Source: an uncultured Prevotellaceae bacterium
Lineage (GTDB): Bacteria > Bacteroidota > Bacteroidia > Bacteroidales > Bacteroidaceae
Direction of reading: 5' to 3'
Assembly (NCBI GenBank): GCA_902763615.1
Contig: CACWSX010000014.1
Location: 1 to 58,523 of the forward strand
Length of the DNA stretch: 58,523 nucleotides
The translations under genes were made by a program, and so were the position numbers. This document shows positions 1 through 7,706 of this stretch, piece by piece. The notes under the pieces are model-generated. The model had not been told where the DNA came from and made no database searches. It saw only the letters and a list, made by a program, of their open reading frames with translations. Every line of letters starts with the position of its first letter. Position 1 is the first letter of the stretch.

Positions 1-1
1 G

Positions 2-2071
2 AAGAAAAATTCAATTTTGGTAAAGCAGGTGCTCATGAGCATCGTTACCGCAGGTATTATAAGTTTCTCATTCGCATTCACATCATGCAGCGATGATGAG
101 TTAGACAACAGTATGGTAGAGCCGGTTTCCGCACAGCAGGGCGACTACTCCAACTACGAGCCTTACGGACTCACGTATCACAACTTCGACAGTGAAGACG
201 ATGTACAGATCCTGAACGCCGACACCACAGAGATTGCCGTTAAGAAGTCGCTCGCCGACAAGCTGGGCATCACAAACTTCGAGAACCACCCCATCGGCAT
301 CTGGGACTCTCCCAGCCACATGGCATACGGTCGCAAGGGTCTGAAGCAGGAGCTCGTTGGCGACACCTATATTATTAAGGTAGGCAAGGTCACCACCGCA
401 GAGCTCATCGGCGACAAGGCCGCCCAGATCTCCACCGACCTCTACGTGAATGAAGATGCACAGGCCGTAGCCACCCGCGCAGCTGAGGACAACATTCCCG
501 AGTTCGCTGCCAAGTACGTCGACGAAAACAACATGGTCCACCCCGCAGCCATCCTGTACACCGACCCCTACGGCTACGACAAGGATTATCATTTAGAGGG
601 CGACATGCCTTCTGCCAGCGCCACCCGCGCAGCACAGACCGGTGAGTACCAGTACGCTACCCCGGAGGAACTGCTGAAGGACACCCGCGCCTCGATTCAT
701 CCGCGCATCCTGTCCATCGACAGCGAACTCAAGTTCGACAAGAAGTTCCAGCTAGGCAAGTGCGAGGGCGACTCCATCAACATCGCCGGTAAGATTCCAG
801 TAGAGTTTAACCTGAACTACTTCCTCACCCTCAACGCCGGTATCAAGTGGGCGGGTATCATTCCTTATCCCGCCATCAAGAAGTTTGAGACAGGTTTTGA
901 CGGCAATTTCGGATTCCACCCAGAGTTTACCATCGGATTCTCCAAGGAGTTCAAGCTCCCTGATGATAAGGAAAAGGTCAAGCTGGCTAGTTTCAGGGGC
1001 TATACCTTCACTTTCGTCATTGGTGTCATCCCCGTGGCAGTCACTGTTAATCCAAACCTCTACCTGAAGTTCGACGCAAGCGTCAAGGGTTCTGCACATC
1101 TGAAGTGCAAGTACGACTACTCCAACAAGTTCAAGGCCGGCTGTCGTTATGAAGGGAAATGGTCTACATTCAAGGAGTTTGAAGAACTGGAGAACGAGTT
1201 CACCATGTTCCAGCCAGAACTGGAGTTCTCAGCAGAAGCAGGTGTAGGTCTCTTCCTCGCAGCAGACGTGAAGATCTACGACGTGGCAGGACCGGAGATT
1301 GGCGTAGGTCCCCGCCTGGGTGCAGAAGCCAGCATCAACATCAACCCCAATGGCATTGACTGGAATGCAGAGGTAAAGCTGACCGTACAGGCCTGGGCCG
1401 GTGCAAAGATTGAAATTCTCGGCTATGAGCTCGCAGAGTGGCACACCACTTTCGACATCGTAGGCCCCTGGACACTCCTGAAGTTCCCGAGCGACGGCAC
1501 CGAGCACAAGAGCCCCGCAAAGAAACAAGAGGAATTTCTGTTGGATACCTATGTGAAAATGTTCAATGAGATCGACGAGAAGTATGACACAACATTCCTG
1601 AATCGTTTTGAGAACGTGCTGTTGATGCGAGCAGAGAGGAATAAGTGGACTCGCGAACAGACTTATCTGCAACTTTACGAGTGCTTTGACAGAACATTGG
1701 ATCCTAAGAAATACAATCCCTATAGTTCTAAAAATTACACGAAATACCCCGCTGATGCCAACAATGCAGAATCAAGAACCAAAGTCTTGGATCTGCTTGC
1801 AGAATTAGAAAAGGCAGAAGAGAGGAACTACAACAACTATATCATCCAGCAGAACCAGTTGGAGATCATAAACTTTATTGCGGCAAACGAAGAACTTAAT
1901 AAAATCAAGAATAGAAACGGATTCGACCCTATCTATAGAAGTCATGCCACTTCGGCGATTAGAAACTTCAAGAGTAAGTTCAACCGCGAGCCAAAGCAGA
2001 ATGCAGAAGACCTGAAGTGGATTCTCGAAGAGACTATCAGACTAACAAAGGAGCATGTAGCAAAATACTAA
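2..2071 (+). CDS. lipoprotein of unknown function, 5' end outside window
   Basis: The frame is open from base 2. Codons before the first possible start (TTG at 17) read KKNSIL and continue into VKQVLMS, which matches the N-terminus of the lipoprotein at 3043, so the true ATG lies just upstream of the window. A lipoprotein signal peptide ends at FTSC (Cys24, counting the TTG as residue 1), followed by SDDE, so the product is probably an inner- or outer-membrane lipoprotein. The middle (about residues 240-490) is made of alternating hydrophobic and charged strands rich in Gly and aromatics, suggesting a beta-sandwich or barrel-like fold. The last 190 residues are charged and helical. Three Thr-Arg-Ala sites occur before the beta region (Arg154, Arg204, Arg224); they are candidate cleavage sites for an Arg-specific protease such as the C11 family protein encoded at 3043. 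I do not recognise the family. Confidence 0.75.
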   Translation, partial: KKNSILVKQVLMSIVTAGIISFSFAFTSCSDDELDNSMVEPVSAQQGDYSNYEPYGLTYHNFDSEDDVQILNADTTEIAVKKSLADKLGITNFENHPIGIWDSPSHMAYGRKGLKQELVGDTYIIKVGKVTTAELIGDKAAQISTDLYVNEDAQAVATRAAEDNIPEFAAKYVDENNMVHPAAILYTDPYGYDKDYHLEGDMPSASATRAAQTGEYQYATPEELLKDTRASIHPRILSIDSELKFDKKFQLGKCEGDSINIAGKIPVEFNLNYFLTLNAGIKWAGIIPYPAIKKFETGFDGNFGFHPEFTIGFSKEFKLPDDKEKVKLASFRGYTFTFVIGVIPVAVTVNPNLYLKFDASVKGSAHLKCKYDYSNKFKAGCRYEGKWSTFKEFEELENEFTMFQPELEFSAEAGVGLFLAADVKIYDVAGPEIGVGPRLGAEASININPNGIDWNAEVKLTVQAWAGAKIEILGYELAEWHTTFDIVGPWTLLKFPSDGTEHKSPAKKQEEFLLDTYVKMFNEIDEKYDTTFLNRFENVLLMRAERNKWTREQTYLQLYECFDRTLDPKKYNPYSSKNYTKYPADANNAESRTKVLDLLAELEKAEERNYNNYIIQQNQLEIINFIAANEELNKIKNRNGFDPIYRSHATSAIRNFKSKFNREPKQNAEDLKWILEETIRLTKEHVAKY

Positions 2072-2102
2072 AGATACGATTCAAATCCTCTCTTTAAAGA
2101 AA

Positions 2103-2130
2103 AGCGAGCCGCAAGGCCCGCTTTTTTTTT
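2103..2130 (+). terminator. rho-independent terminator of lipoprotein gene 1
   Basis: Stem AGCGAGCC/GGCCCGCT (one A-C mismatch) with a GCAA loop, followed by nine T. It is nearly identical to the terminator at 4342-4368. Confidence 0.85.
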
Positions 2131-2131
2131 G

Positions 2132-2797
2132 CTAACGGCTCTGAGTAACCTTTTTAATCATCCTCAGCGCTATCACGCCCGCCAATATATTGGCTACGAA
2201 GGAAGCCGCTATCAGCAACAGGGTGACGAGTAGCCCTTGGAGGGCAGGTGTACCTCCCAGCAGCATGCCGGCATAGAGCATCGGCACGACCATCACTAAT
2301 GGCTGAGCCATATTCCTTACTTGATGAAACATGTCTTCGCGCAGCACCTCGGGCTTCTGCTGGTTGCGCTGGTAGTTCATCATGGTCTGCATGAGCGAAA
2401 CCGTCATACAGGCCATCAGCACCGAATAGACGGACTGGAAGACACTGATGGGCAGCATCAGCATCGTACTGCCTCCCACCACCATGCTGCCTACGAGCAT
2501 CGCCGCGCTGACGGGCCAACACATCTTACGCCACATAGCCTGTAGCGGAAACAGGCACCAGCATATCGACAGAACCAATACCAGCAGGAACCAGAGCAGA
2601 TAGGCCCACCAGGCGTCTGTCTGATACACCGTCCACACCACGGCTACGACGACGGCCATCTGTGCCACCGTGGCTCCGAATATCACCAACATGCGACGCA
2701 ACATCTGCCTGTCGAAGGCGGCCAATGCTATCATCGCTACCAGCACAATGCACGCCACCAGGGCCGCGCCCCACAAAGAAATCTCTGATACTAACAT
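2132..2797 (-). CDS. ABC-type permease, FetB/YbbM (UPF0014)-like
   Basis: Integral membrane protein of about 221 residues with six or seven hydrophobic segments. The C-terminal half (a PxLYAGMLLGGTPALQG stretch, then a long TM and a basic end IKKVTQSR) aligns by eye with the E. coli iron-export permease FetB region LPGMMSGLIFAGIDP. No ATP-binding partner (FetA-like) is encoded nearby, so its substrate cannot be inferred. An in-frame ATG at 2818 exists, but it would lie only about 5 nt from the start site predicted by the -7 box at 2830-2837, so the ATG at 2797 (MLVSEISL) is preferred. The family call rests on a partial match; it could be another small multi-pass protein. Confidence 0.55.
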   Translation of the reverse strand: MLVSEISLWGAALVACIVLVAMIALAAFDRQMLRRMLVIFGATVAQMAVVVAVVWTVYQTDAWWAYLLWFLLVLVLSICWCLFPLQAMWRKMCWPVSAAMLVGSMVVGGSTMLMLPISVFQSVYSVLMACMTVSLMQTMMNYQRNQQKPEVLREDMFHQVRNMAQPLVMVVPMLYAGMLLGGTPALQGLLVTLLLIAASFVANILAGVIALRMIKKVTQSR

Positions 2798-2829
2798 ACT
2801 AAAATAGACATGTTTCAAAAATCACGCTA

Positions 2830-2837
2830 CAAAGATA
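2830..2837 (-). promoter_or_regulatory. Bacteroidetes -7 promoter element for the permease gene
   Basis: TATCTTTG on the minus strand, matching TAnnTTTG, about 33 nt before the ATG at 2797. Confidence 0.6.
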
Positions 2838-2892
2838 CTGCTTTTCCATGAATTATGACACATAAATCCTTTTTTTTGCTTTTAAAATAGGT

Positions 2893-2958
2893 TTGATGCG
2901 ACAACTGTGTCAACGTTCCCCCCGATTTGTTACAAAACACCCCGATGTGTCGCAACAA
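2893..2958. repeat. spaced inverted repeat upstream of the C11 protease gene
   Basis: TTGATGCGACA (2893-2903) is matched by TGTCGCAACAA (2948-2958), an inverted repeat with 10 of 11 positions complementary and a 44-nt spacer. Inside, CCCCGAT followed by TGT occurs twice as a degenerate direct repeat (starting near 2920 and 2940). It may be an operator; no regulator is identified. Confidence 0.4.
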
Positions 2959-2983
2959 GTCGGAGCGAAATGCAGGTGATTGC

Positions 2984-3014
2984 TTGGAAACAGACGGAAT
3001 AATCCCTAACTTTG
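2984..3014 (+). promoter_or_regulatory. promoter of the C11 protease gene
   Basis: TAACTTTG at 3007-3014 fits the -7 consensus; TTGG at 2984 is a suitable -33 element about 20 nt upstream. The leader to the ATG at 3043 is about 20 nt. Confidence 0.7.
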
Positions 3015-3042
3015 CAGCATAACAATTTGAAATATTACAATT

Positions 3043-4323
3043 ATGACAAGAAAAAAGTATTTGGTTAAGACGATGCTCATGAGCATCCTGACCGTAGGAA
3101 CAATAATGACTTTCACCGCTTGCTCAAGCGATGACGATATCTTGTTGGAAGTAAAGAAGAATGGAACATTGAACATCAACCAGTATGCAGCATCAGAGCG
3201 CACCGTGCTGGTGTATCTGGCTGGCAAGAACAATCTGTCGGAATCGCTGCAGACGAACCTGGAGCAGATGAAGGAAGGATCGAGACGCATCGGCAACAAC
3301 ACGCTGCTGGTATTCGTGCGTCGCGACATGCAGGGTGAGAAGCCTTGGCTGGCACGCGTCCGTAACGGTGAGCTGACAGACTCGCTGTCGCTCGAGGACA
3401 TGGGCATCAGCACCAGCAACATGCAGGCTTGCAACCCGGAGCTGATGGAGCAGGTACTGAGGTATGCCTACAGCCACTATCCCGCCAACGAATACGGCCT
3501 GGTGCTGGGTGGACACTCCACTGGCTGGCTCATCGAACAGGAGCCCGGCGAGACTCGTGCCTTCGGTGTGGACAATGGCGACGGCTACGCCTATAGCAGT
3601 AAGAACAGAAGATGGATCAACGTGCCGACGATCGCAAGGGTGCTGGAGCAGGTGCCTCACCTGAAGTTCATCTTCGCCGACTGCTGCAACTTCATGTGCC
3701 TGGAGACGATGTACGAGCTGCGCAACGCCACCGACTACATCATCGGCTCGCCGGCAGAGATCCCCGGCGAGGGCGCACCCTACGAAGAAATCGTGCCTGC
3801 ACTGTTTGAGAAGAATACATTCTGCACATCCATCATCGACCTCTATTACAACGTACAGAACGGCAACCTGCCCCTCTCGGCAGTGAAGACCAGCGCCATG
3901 GACCAGCTGGCCAGTGCCACCCGCTACGCCCTCGACAAGGTGCAGGCCATGACCGGCAGCGGCTATGCCGACACGCAGGGACTGATACACTACGGCTACA
4001 GCGCATCGAGCATACAGTTCCACCAGGAGTACAACCTATTCTATGATGCCGGCGACTTCTTCCGCTCACAGCTCTCGGAGAGCGACTACCAGCAGTGGAA
4101 GCAGGCCTTGGATCAGGCCGTCGTGGAGAAGCGCTTTGCCCAGCAGTGGAGAACCTGCATGACGTGGCGCAACATCTACAGCGACTTCGAGATGACCGAA
4201 GAGAAATACCACGGGGTGAGCATGTATATACCGCAGGATCCCAATACGGAATACGGAAAATACTATGCCCGCAACAATGAGGACATCAAACAGCTGAAAT
4301 GGTACCAATCCGTAGGCTGGTAA
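3043..4323 (+). CDS. C11 (clostripain-like) cysteine protease lipoprotein
   Basis: 426 residues. The lipoprotein signal peptide ends at FTAC (Cys27) followed by an SSDDD run, a typical Bacteroidetes lipoprotein start. The mature protein is a C11 peptidase. The catalytic His is in GGHSTGW (His158) and the catalytic Cys is in the FADCCNF motif (Cys215, with Asp213 of the usual D-x-C pattern). The strand leading to the first motif begins RTVLVYLAG, also typical. Family members (clostripain, PmC11, fragipain) cleave after Arg or Lys and usually auto-activate; in Bacteroides fragilis fragipain activates an enterotoxin. The first 27 codons resemble those of the lipoprotein at the window start, and both genes end in the same terminator. 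Arg specificity is a family property, not something seen directly. Confidence 0.88.
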   Translation: MTRKKYLVKTMLMSILTVGTIMTFTACSSDDDILLEVKKNGTLNINQYAASERTVLVYLAGKNNLSESLQTNLEQMKEGSRRIGNNTLLVFVRRDMQGEKPWLARVRNGELTDSLSLEDMGISTSNMQACNPELMEQVLRYAYSHYPANEYGLVLGGHSTGWLIEQEPGETRAFGVDNGDGYAYSSKNRRWINVPTIARVLEQVPHLKFIFADCCNFMCLETMYELRNATDYIIGSPAEIPGEGAPYEEIVPALFEKNTFCTSIIDLYYNVQNGNLPLSAVKTSAMDQLASATRYALDKVQAMTGSGYADTQGLIHYGYSASSIQFHQEYNLFYDAGDFFRSQLSESDYQQWKQALDQAVVEKRFAQQWRTCMTWRNIYSDFEMTEEKYHGVSMYIPQDPNTEYGKYYARNNEDIKQLKWYQSVGW

Positions 4324-4341
4324 GACGATATGAGCGGCAAA

Positions 4342-4368
4342 AGCGAGCCCCACGGCCCGCTTTTTTTT
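4342..4368 (+). terminator. rho-independent terminator of the C11 protease gene
   Basis: Stem AGCGAGCC/GGCCCGCT with a CCAC loop and eight T; the same arms as the terminator at 2103. Confidence 0.85.
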
Positions 4369-4398
4369 GTGCATAACGCAAAAAAAAAAGACCTGAAA

Positions 4399-4430
4399 TT
4401 TGCTGTTTCGGATAATTATGCCTATATTTG
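4399..4430 (+). promoter_or_regulatory. promoter of the STAS-HTH-PP2C cassette
   Basis: TTTG at 4399-4402 and TATATTTG at 4423-4430, spaced 20 nt, matching the Bacteroidetes -33/-7 pattern. Confidence 0.75.
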
Positions 4431-4455
4431 CAGCAGATATTAAACTATAAGTAAT

Positions 4456-4767
4456 ATGAAGACTGAATTCAGAGAAGATGGCCAGAACTACGTGATGACC
4501 TTCGAAGGTCGGCTTGATACGTCATCGTCACTCCAGGTAGGGCGCGACATGCAGGTGCTCTACGACTGCGAGGGCCATGACATCATCCTCGACTGCACTA
4601 ATCTGGAATACATCACCAGCAGCGGTATGCGGCTCTTCCTCGACCTGCTGAAGGTGGCCAAGAGCAAGGGTAGCAAATGTACGCTCACAGGACTCAACGA
4701 CGAGATCTACGAAGTGTTCGACGAGGTGGGATTCATTAATCTTTTTGATATCATCAAAGCACCATGA
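4456..4767 (+). CDS. STAS-domain anti-sigma-factor antagonist (SpoIIAA/RsbV type)
   Basis: A single STAS domain of 103 residues, the normal length for a stand-alone antagonist. The hallmark loop IILDCTNLEYITSSGMR is present; Ser55/Ser56 of TSSGM correspond to the phosphorylated serine of SpoIIAA/RsbV. In partner switching the unphosphorylated protein sequesters an anti-sigma kinase, and a PP2C phosphatase re-activates it. Such a phosphatase is encoded two genes downstream. Its stop overlaps the next start by 4 bp, so translation is coupled. No RsbW/SpoIIAB-type kinase is encoded in the window, so its target must be elsewhere or different. Confidence 0.9.
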   Translation: MKTEFREDGQNYVMTFEGRLDTSSSLQVGRDMQVLYDCEGHDIILDCTNLEYITSSGMRLFLDLLKVAKSKGSKCTLTGLNDEIYEVFDEVGFINLFDIIKAP

Positions 4768-5324
4768 CGGAAAAGGAAATCAAACAGATGCAGGCCGAGA
4801 TAGAACGGCTGAGAGCCGACAATGCCCGGTTGCAGTCGGAGATGATACGACTGGTGAGCCGTAACCTCGACCTCAGCGAGCGGATGGAGGCCGATGTGGA
4901 GCTGCGCCGGCGTTTCGAGGTGGCGCGGACCTTGATGAAGGAGAATTTTGAGCGGCAGCGCAATGCCGACCTGCAGGACGACGGACAGCTGATGGCATTG
5001 ATAGACCTGCGGCTCGAAGAGAAACGCTCGCACCTAGACCCCAACTTCGACGCCAAGCAGCTGGCCGAACTCCTCGGCGTCAGCCCGGAGCGACTCGTCA
5101 GGCTCTTCCGCAACAAGTCGATCTACCGCACACCCGAGGCCTATATCGACAACCTGCGCACGATGAATGCCCTGCGACTGCTGCGCACGCAGCCCAACTA
5201 CAGCATCGCTGCCATTGCCGAGGAGTCGGGCTTCAACCATGTGCGCACCCTGCAGCGCCGCATCATGGATGTCACCGGCATGTCGCCGGCAGACTACAGG
5301 GCCCTCTTCACAAGGGATATGTAA
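4764..5324 (+). CDS. coiled-coil AraC-type HTH protein
   Basis: 186 residues. Residues 1-70 form a Glu/Arg/Leu-rich helix with coiled-coil character (IERLRADNARLQSEM). From about residue 90 to the end there is an AraC/HTH_18 double helix-turn-helix: the first HTH includes LAELLGVSPERLVRLFR and the second includes IAAIAEESGFNHVRTLQRR, ending GMSPADYR. There is no cupin or ligand-binding domain; the coiled coil replaces it. The gene starts inside the end of the STAS gene (ATGA overlap at 4764) and is followed 30 bp later by the PP2C gene. It is therefore probably the DNA-binding output of this cassette, possibly dimerising through the coil. That role is inference. Confidence 0.85.
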   Translation: MTEKEIKQMQAEIERLRADNARLQSEMIRLVSRNLDLSERMEADVELRRRFEVARTLMKENFERQRNADLQDDGQLMALIDLRLEEKRSHLDPNFDAKQLAELLGVSPERLVRLFRNKSIYRTPEAYIDNLRTMNALRLLRTQPNYSIAAIAEESGFNHVRTLQRRIMDVTGMSPADYRALFTRDM

Positions 5325-5354
5325 ACGGGATATCATTCGCTACAGTTCATCAAG

Positions 5355-7280
5355 ATGAAATCCATCTCCAAACGACTCACGCTACGCATCATGATGGTGG
5401 TACTGGCCATGATGGCCGTCATTGCCGGTGTGGTGTATCTCACCGTGAGCGAGTACATGGATGACGAGGCCGAGATGCGCTTTCAGATTGTGGTGATGAG
5501 GGCGCATAGGGAGATACAGCGCAGACTGTCGGATGTCTATGTGGCAACCAACAATAACGTTCATGAGATAGAGCGCGACATCGACGATCCAGACAGGTTG
5601 TACGACCATCTGGAGCGTATCGTCAAGGAGAACCCTTGGATCGTCAGCTGCGGACTGCTGTTCGTACCCGACTATTATCCGGAGAAAGGCAAATACTTTG
5701 TGCCCTTTGCCACCCGCGATACGGCAGACGTGGTCAGCGTGATGCGCATCGACACCGTGTATCACGATTACTTCGAAGATGACTGGTATGTAGCGCGGAT
5801 GGAGAGCGATAGTGCCGACTGGGTGGATCCCTACTTCGAGGATCCGCAGCTGACGACCTATATTGAGCCGCGCCTGCTGACCACTTACGCTGTACCCATC
5901 CACAACCGTGAGGGGCAGCCCGTGGCCCTACTCTGTTCTGACCTGTCGCTGGAGGATTTGAGAAATGACATGCTGCAGAAAGTCAGACAGGGGAAAAGGA
6001 ACTACGAGCAGAACGAGAAGCATCCGTCGTACAACTGCATCATCGACCGCAACGGCCGTTACGTTCTCCATCCTGACAGAGACCGCATGCTGAAAGACAC
6101 GCTCGATGCCAAAGTGACTTTCAAGGGGAATGAGGGAACCGTATCTGCCATCGTCGACGGAGTGCCGTCGTGGATTTTCTATCGCCATCTTAAATATGTG
6201 GAGTGGACCGTCATGATGGTGGTACCCGAAAACCTGATACAGCGGCACGGGCGCATGCTCAACACCATCATCCTGCTGGTCATGCTCATCGGTCTGGCGG
6301 CTATCTACCTGTTCTGTCGCCAGCAGATCAGAAAGGTGACATCACCCCTCCACCGCTTCGCCCGTTCGGCAGAAGAGGTGGCGAAAGGCAACTTCAATGC
6401 TCCGCTGCCCGACATCAGGGACGACGACGAGATACGCCTGTTGCGCGACTCGTTCGGCAACATGCAGCTGTCACTCAGCCAGTATATCGACGAACTGAAG
6501 ACCACTACTGCCCAGAAATCGGCCATCGAGAGCGAACTGTCCGTTGCCCGCAGAATCCAGATGTCAATGCTGAGGAAGAACATCCCAGAGCGTCCGGATC
6601 TGGAGGTTGATGCCACGCTGACCCCCGCCAAGGCCGTGGGTGGCGACCTCTACGACTACTTCGTGCGCGACAACCGCCTCTACTTCTGTATCGGTGACGT
6701 AGCAGGCAAGGGCGTTCCTGCCGCATTGGTCATGACCACGGTCTGCGGCGCCTTCCGTCTGTTGGCTGAGAGTGAGTCGGAGCCGATGCGTATCGTCAGC
6801 CGCATGAACGATATGATCATCCGCGACAGTAGCATGACCCTCTTCGTCACCTTCTTCGCCGGGGTGCTCGACCTCAGCACCGGGCATCTGCGCTACTGCA
6901 ATGCCGGGCATAAGCCACCGCTCATCAATGGACAGCCCCTTGGCGTGGATCATAATCTGCCCATCGGCGCCATGCCCGATTGGGTGTTTACCGCACAAGA
7001 GACCAGTCTGGCCCCGGGCAGCACCCTCTTTCTCTATACCGACGGTCTGGACGAGGCGGAAAATGCCGGCCACAATATGTTTGGCAAGAAACGGGTGATG
7101 GAGGTGATAAAGACCGCCGGTTCCCAGCCCCGTGCGCTCATCCGACGGATGACGCAGGCTGTGGCCGACTTCACAGGCGACACTGAGCAAAGCGATGACC
7201 TCACCATGCTCGTTTTGCAATGGAAGAAAATCCATGATGACCTGCACCTGCCTGGTTATTATCCAGGCCTATTACTATAG
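5355..7280 (+). CDS. Cache-HAMP-PP2C phosphatase (RsbU/SpoIIE-like)
   Basis: 641 residues. TM1 (about 11-30), an extracytoplasmic Cache sensor (about 36-300, with the DDWYVAR and DWVDPYFE features of dCache), TM2 (302-322), HAMP (323-375), a short coiled linker and a PP2C/SpoIIE domain (about 395-622). The metal-binding acidic motifs are intact: GGDLYD (Asp431), GDVAGKG (Asp448), YTDGLDEA (Asp563) and QSDDLT (Asp614/615). It should dephosphorylate the serine of the STAS protein in response to an external ligand. The same type of Cache domain appears in the two kinases at 26677 and 28593. The last 18 residues run beyond the normal end of the domain into DNA that also carries a PAP2 remnant in another frame, so the native C-terminus may have been altered. 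Confidence 0.9.
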   Translation: MKSISKRLTLRIMMVVLAMMAVIAGVVYLTVSEYMDDEAEMRFQIVVMRAHREIQRRLSDVYVATNNNVHEIERDIDDPDRLYDHLERIVKENPWIVSCGLLFVPDYYPEKGKYFVPFATRDTADVVSVMRIDTVYHDYFEDDWYVARMESDSADWVDPYFEDPQLTTYIEPRLLTTYAVPIHNREGQPVALLCSDLSLEDLRNDMLQKVRQGKRNYEQNEKHPSYNCIIDRNGRYVLHPDRDRMLKDTLDAKVTFKGNEGTVSAIVDGVPSWIFYRHLKYVEWTVMMVVPENLIQRHGRMLNTIILLVMLIGLAAIYLFCRQQIRKVTSPLHRFARSAEEVAKGNFNAPLPDIRDDDEIRLLRDSFGNMQLSLSQYIDELKTTTAQKSAIESELSVARRIQMSMLRKNIPERPDLEVDATLTPAKAVGGDLYDYFVRDNRLYFCIGDVAGKGVPAALVMTTVCGAFRLLAESESEPMRIVSRMNDMIIRDSSMTLFVTFFAGVLDLSTGHLRYCNAGHKPPLINGQPLGVDHNLPIGAMPDWVFTAQETSLAPGSTLFLYTDGLDEAENAGHNMFGKKRVMEVIKTAGSQPRALIRRMTQAVADFTGDTEQSDDLTMLVLQWKKIHDDLHLPGYYPGLLL

Positions 7281-7506
7281 TCGGAAAGGCAAATCATTCG
7301 ACATCAGGACCCGGGTTCTGTTTCACTCGTTATCGTTGTTGCTGCTGGTCTTTGCCGCCATGGGCGCCTACTCGCGCGTCTATCTCTCCCAGCACTTCCT
7401 GTCGGATGTGTGCGTGGGCAGCATCATCGGCTTTGTTACACCGTTCCTGATATTCTATTTCTGTAGGGAAAAGATTCTTAGACTTTATAGCAAAGAGATC
7501 AAATGA
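7234..7506 (+). pseudogene. C-terminal remnant of a PAP2 phosphatase
   Basis: This reading frame, partly overlapping the end of the PP2C gene, encodes YSRVYLSQHFLSDV followed by a hydrophobic segment and a basic end. It is an exact PAP2 signature 3 (SR-x5-H-x3-D) with the usual last two transmembrane helices. Signatures 1 (Kx6RP) and 2 (PSGH) are absent upstream in any frame, so at least the N-terminal half of the enzyme is lost. It cannot be an active phosphatase. A deletion joining the PP2C gene to the 3' end of a PAP2 gene is the simplest explanation. Confidence 0.65.
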
Positions 7507-7706
7507 CGACATTATTGCAAAAGGTGAAAAAGGCGCTTTTTTTGTTACATTATCTTCTTCAGCAATTCGAGCATGTATGCCCAAGCGTGCTCGATGGAGT
7601 TTGTTGGGTACAACCACTGTGGCTTTCGCCGATGTGGCAATGGCATTCGTCGCCTACGACTTCTGTCTGATAGGGCAGATTGATAGCCATCATGATGCCT
7701 CCGGCA
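7507..7706. other. region without a confident gene
   Basis: Two hundred bases between the PAP2 remnant and the stop codon of the PAP2-OMP gene. It holds an A/T-symmetric stretch around GGCGC near 7530 that could be a weak terminator. On the minus strand there is a 44-codon Cys/His-rich frame (7559-7693; CHCH and CSNC motifs), and in another minus frame a helical end EHAWAYMLELLKK. These look like decayed coding fragments and none is called as a gene. A GATGCC-TCC-GGCATC palindrome (7694-7708) overlaps the stop codon of the next gene. Confidence 0.4.

Noticed and set aside
17-19. TTG at 17 as the start of the first lipoprotein gene.
   Set aside because: Upstream codons continue the frame to the window edge and match the start of the related gene at 3043, so the real start lies outside the window.
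7559-7693. 44-codon Cys/His-rich minus-strand frame as a small gene.
   Set aside because: No promoter or conserved family is recognised and it lies in a decayed stretch; it is kept only as a remark.
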